This document shows, one piece after another, positions 61,266 through 64,000 of a stretch of DNA of 64,000 nucleotides. A program made the translations under genes and the position numbers. The notes beneath the pieces are model-generated. The model made no database searches. It saw only the letters and a list, made by a program, of their open reading frames with translations, and was not told the DNA's origin. The stretch comes from Paracyclopina nana. Lineage: Eukaryota > Arthropoda > Copepoda > Cyclopoida > Cyclopettidae. Position 1 is the stretch's first letter, and every line of letters begins with the position of its first letter. The stretch spans positions 4,464,001-4,528,000 of the forward strand of contig JAGUCH010000001.1 of assembly GCA_019096065.1 (NCBI GenBank), in the 5' to 3' direction.

Positions 61266-62612
61266 CTGGGATTCCAGGGGCGAAAATGGAAAAATTAATT
61301 AATGGGGCACACAAATATTGGGGACTTGATTGGCTCACCTGATATTGTCATGGGACATTTTTTACATGTCATGTACTAGTAGTAGGAGTTAGGTGGACTC
61401 CAAGATTGCATTGTTTGATAACTTTTGCAAACCTTTAACAGCAGTAGCATATACGAGAGTGTGAGATGCTTTGAGTGCATTTTGCAAATTGCAAAATGAA
61501 AACTAGCTTGGTCCCAGCCTTATTAGTCAAATTCGTTAATTGAATCGGACACTTACTAAATTAGACTTCTATTGTTATTGTTTACATCACGCGAGCTTAC
61601 AGCTCAGGTGGTTTTTTTTCAGCGGCCGCACTCAACTTCCTGCTGCTCGTTTTTGAACCTTTTTCAATTTATTGTCACAGTTTTTATAGCTGTCGTCGCG
61701 CCTCCATTTTGAGCCGAAAAGATAATATGGCAGCTGGCAAATCAGAGCATGACCCAAAATCTTGAGCTGTATTTAAGCGGTGGCTCTTGTATAAAATTCT
61801 CAAGAGACTCACGCAGCAATGGATGTCAATCAAAAGGAAGGAGACACACACTCACACACAGTGTGAATGGGACCAGAGCTGTCAATAGCGATGATGTTGT
61901 ATTTTTCAAGATTTCTACTGGCACAAGAGGCCACTTGAGGCCACCAATCCTTTTGTCTGGCTCCAAATGACAAACATGTTGTTTGCCAATTCAAAAAATA
62001 CTCCACTGCATTATAGCTTTTCAAAAGATCTTTATCGAGATGGATGTGGCACTACTGTAGGCAAAAACAAATTCCTTTAAAGCTCGTCATATAGACATCA
62101 AAGGCTTAGGCAAAAAACGCCTTCATACAGTTTCTGAAGCGTCTGGATCCAATTTGGGCAAAGGGCTGGCTGTTTTGTTGATATAGCTCACAGTGGGGAA
62201 ACTCTCCCCAAAAAATTGCTCTAATCCCTTGCCGAAGGTGAGAACAGTAAATGTGTTTTAGCTGCGAATGCTTGAACAATTTCACAGTTTTTGCGCCATG
62301 TTAGCCCCAATGTAATAATCTGGGTGCGACCAGGCATGCAACAGCTCTAATAAAATGAGGTGCTCCACACGCATCAATTCTAATATTTTGAGACACAAGA
62401 TGAGCAGTACGGCGACCACAGCTTCGGTTGAGGTTAATTGGCATGATTAAACAACCTATCTATAACTGTACAATATTTATCAGAGATGAGGGTGCAGTCA
62501 AGCAAAAAAGTTAAGGACCTTCAAACTAACTATATTTGGGAAATATGACAAAAATCTCGATTCCACTATATGCGATGCCAGAAAATAATTGGCTTTGAAC
62601 GAAAAAAAAATA
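61266..62612. other. Intergenic, nothing firm
   Basis: Short open frames, a CACACTCACACACA tract near 61848, and no supported gene. Confidence 0.3.
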
Positions 62613-62684
62613 TAGCAGAGCGTGGTTTCGATCCACGGACCTCTGGGTTATGGGCCCAGCACGCTTCCACTGCGCCACTCTGCT
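62613..62684 (-). tRNA. Initiator tRNA-Met (CAU), copy 3
   Basis: The 72 nt are identical to the other two initiator genes in the window. The minus-strand downstream sequence holds a run of nine T starting 2 nt after the gene, a strong pol III terminator. The flanks are unlike those of the other copies. Confidence 0.97.
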
Positions 62685-62754
62685 TGCATGAAAACTAAAC
62701 ACAAAATTTACTTTAACCAACATGTTAATTGAGAAGCTTTAATTTAGGGAGTCT

Positions 62755-63276
62755 CTAATTAACGCCTTTGCTCTTGAGTCTATACAGCAGCATGCACCTT
62801 TGTCTTGTCTCAACTATTTGATGACGGTTAAACCAAAAAATTGGTCCATAATTACCGAGCAGGCTGGCCTCTATATTGAAAGTGTAACCTCTTCTTCTTC
62901 GTCTACTTCCAGATATCGTGACATATTTGAGGAATTTGGGGAGCTGCTGGAATTCGACCATGATCATGAGACGACCAAGCAAAGGATTACCCTTGGCTGG
63001 CCATGACTGCAGATGTGACCAAATGATAATCACAGACCTGTCACAAACTCTCCTGAGAAATCTCTTCATAAAAATTTCAAGGAATTCTTCTTGGGCGCTC
63101 GACTTTCCCAAGGTTGGAAAACTTGCAAAGCTATCTTTTTTGCTGCATCCTCGTAATCTTTTCAGACCACGCACCATTTTCCCTACCACCAAAAAATCAT
63201 CGCAATTCGCAACGGCTTTCAGTCCGACCTTTTTTCTCCCTAATTCCATTTGGCTAGATGATGGCTCGACTTCTTT
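62755..63276 (-). CDS. Long open frame of doubtful status
   Basis: About 173 codons open on the minus strand to a TAG; no ATG lies near the upstream end, so it would have to be an exon. It is basic, with a run of five arginines (GSRRRRRGY). Two plus-strand frames over the same DNA are also open for 68 and 165 codons, as expected in a locally stop-poor segment, so coding on either strand is uncertain. No domain is recognised. Confidence 0.2.
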   Translation of the reverse strand, partial: KEVEPSSSQMELGRKKVGLKAVANCDDFLVVGKMVRGLKRLRGCSKKDSFASFPTLGKSSAQEEFLEIFMKRFLRRVCDRSVIIIWSHLQSWPAKGNPLLGRLMIMVEFQQLPKFLKYVTISGSRRRRRGYTFNIEASLLGNYGPIFWFNRHQIVETRQRCMLLYRLKSKGVN

Positions 63277-63420
63277 CAATTTAATTGGATCAAGTTATCG
63301 CTGGATTCCCATGGAGTCAGATTTTGAGCAAATTTCCGAGATTGGTAAAGGAACCGTCGTCCACAAAGGGGATTTGCAACATTTTTGTCTCAAGAGTTCG
63401 AACCCCCCAACGTGATGGCC

Positions 63421-64000
63421 AGTAACGATATCACTTTATAGCTGAGGTGAGCACTGTGGGGAGCTCTGGAGCAAAAATCGTCTCCAACATCTAATGCTGT
63501 TCAGGCCATGATGAAGAGATGAAATTACGCCTCGAGTTTCAGCTTCAACTGGGGGCCATGAATTACAATTTTCACACTGTGCTTTAGGGCTGGTTCAATT
63601 TAACGTTGGTGAAAAACAATGGCTGGTTGTAAATAGCTAATGGAACATTGGGAAGCCCATTTCTCACCAACAATAGAAAGTAAAACTAAAGATTAGCCAG
63701 GCTGGCTGATTTGATGTTGCCAAATCTTTAGACCAAGTTGGTAATGATCATAAATAAGATATGCCTACAGAGTCTAGTTTTTGAATTATTAATAGGGTGA
63801 AAAGAAGGGGCTTTGTTACTCGGCTCTGTGGCTATGCTGATTCTTCACTAACAAGCAACAATGTTCCCGTAAAGTATGTGTGCTTTTCTAGATGAGGAGG
63901 TTCAATATTTATATTTATGAGCAAGAAACTCTTGACTGGAAACGATCAGCGCGTTGAAATCACCCACATGCATCACTGCTGTAGGGAAAACAGCTACACC
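63421..64000. other. Window end, nothing firm
   Basis: No supported gene or repeat is visible in the last 580 bases. Confidence 0.4.

Noticed and set aside
62526-62723. 65-codon open frame on the minus strand
   Set aside because: It reads straight through the initiator tRNA gene, so it is not coding.
62918-63415. Phrase resembling a kinase glycine loop (QISEIGKG) in a plus-strand frame
   Set aside because: No other kinase motif follows, and the frame ends soon after; the match is too short to mean anything.

Overview
The window is nuclear DNA of an animal, most likely an arthropod (inference). Three things point there: three identical eukaryotic initiator tRNA-Met genes; short spliceosomal introns (62 nt and about 55 nt) beside one of 416 nt; and one small gene with a TATA box exactly one turn-set upstream of a TCAGTT initiator, the arthropod-type initiator. 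The DNA is AT-rich and gene-poor. No species can be named from sequence alone.

Layout. 0-16 kb: mostly featureless DNA with a tandem pair of 386-bp hairpin MITEs (1.8-2.9 kb), a 150-bp hairpin next to a tRNA-derived SINE-like block (10.7-11.5 kb) and a 145-bp hairpin (12.4 kb). 16.6-24.2 kb, minus strand: a run of exon-like segments of one or more unidentified genes. One coding segment is cut by a 2.8-kb foldback transposon with a perfect 9-bp target duplication and 195-bp terminal arms that look identical. A 601-bp palindromic element follows at 24.2 kb. 24.8-31.2 kb: nothing firm. 31.4-33.9 kb, plus strand: a two-exon gene for a secreted protein of the viral fusion (baculovirus F / errantivirus Env, Iris-like) family. 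It has a basic cleavage site and fusion-peptide region but no membrane anchor, and no gag, pol or LTR nearby. 40.5-43.2 kb: two divergent initiator tRNA genes. 43.9-44.3 kb, plus strand: a compact gene for a secreted cysteine-rich peptide, split by a GC-AG intron. 48.9-50.2 kb, minus: exon-like segments. 50.6-52.0 kb: an element with 17-bp terminal inverted repeats. 53.25-53.63 kb, minus: a single-pass membrane protein. 54.3-55.0 kb: an inverted-repeat element rich in GGCAC motifs. 55.5-55.8 kb, minus: a small secreted protein. 57.6-61.3 kb, minus: exon-like segments interrupted by a 1.77-kb very AT-rich block bounded by 14-bp inverted repeats. 62.6 kb: the third initiator tRNA gene.

No operon logic applies. 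The genes appear independent. The clearest themes are initiator tRNA amplification, small secreted peptides, a domesticated-looking env gene, and several unrelated families of palindromic non-autonomous transposons. Multi-exon models are incomplete: exon-like segments are listed only where an open frame coincides with a plausible splice signal or unusual length.
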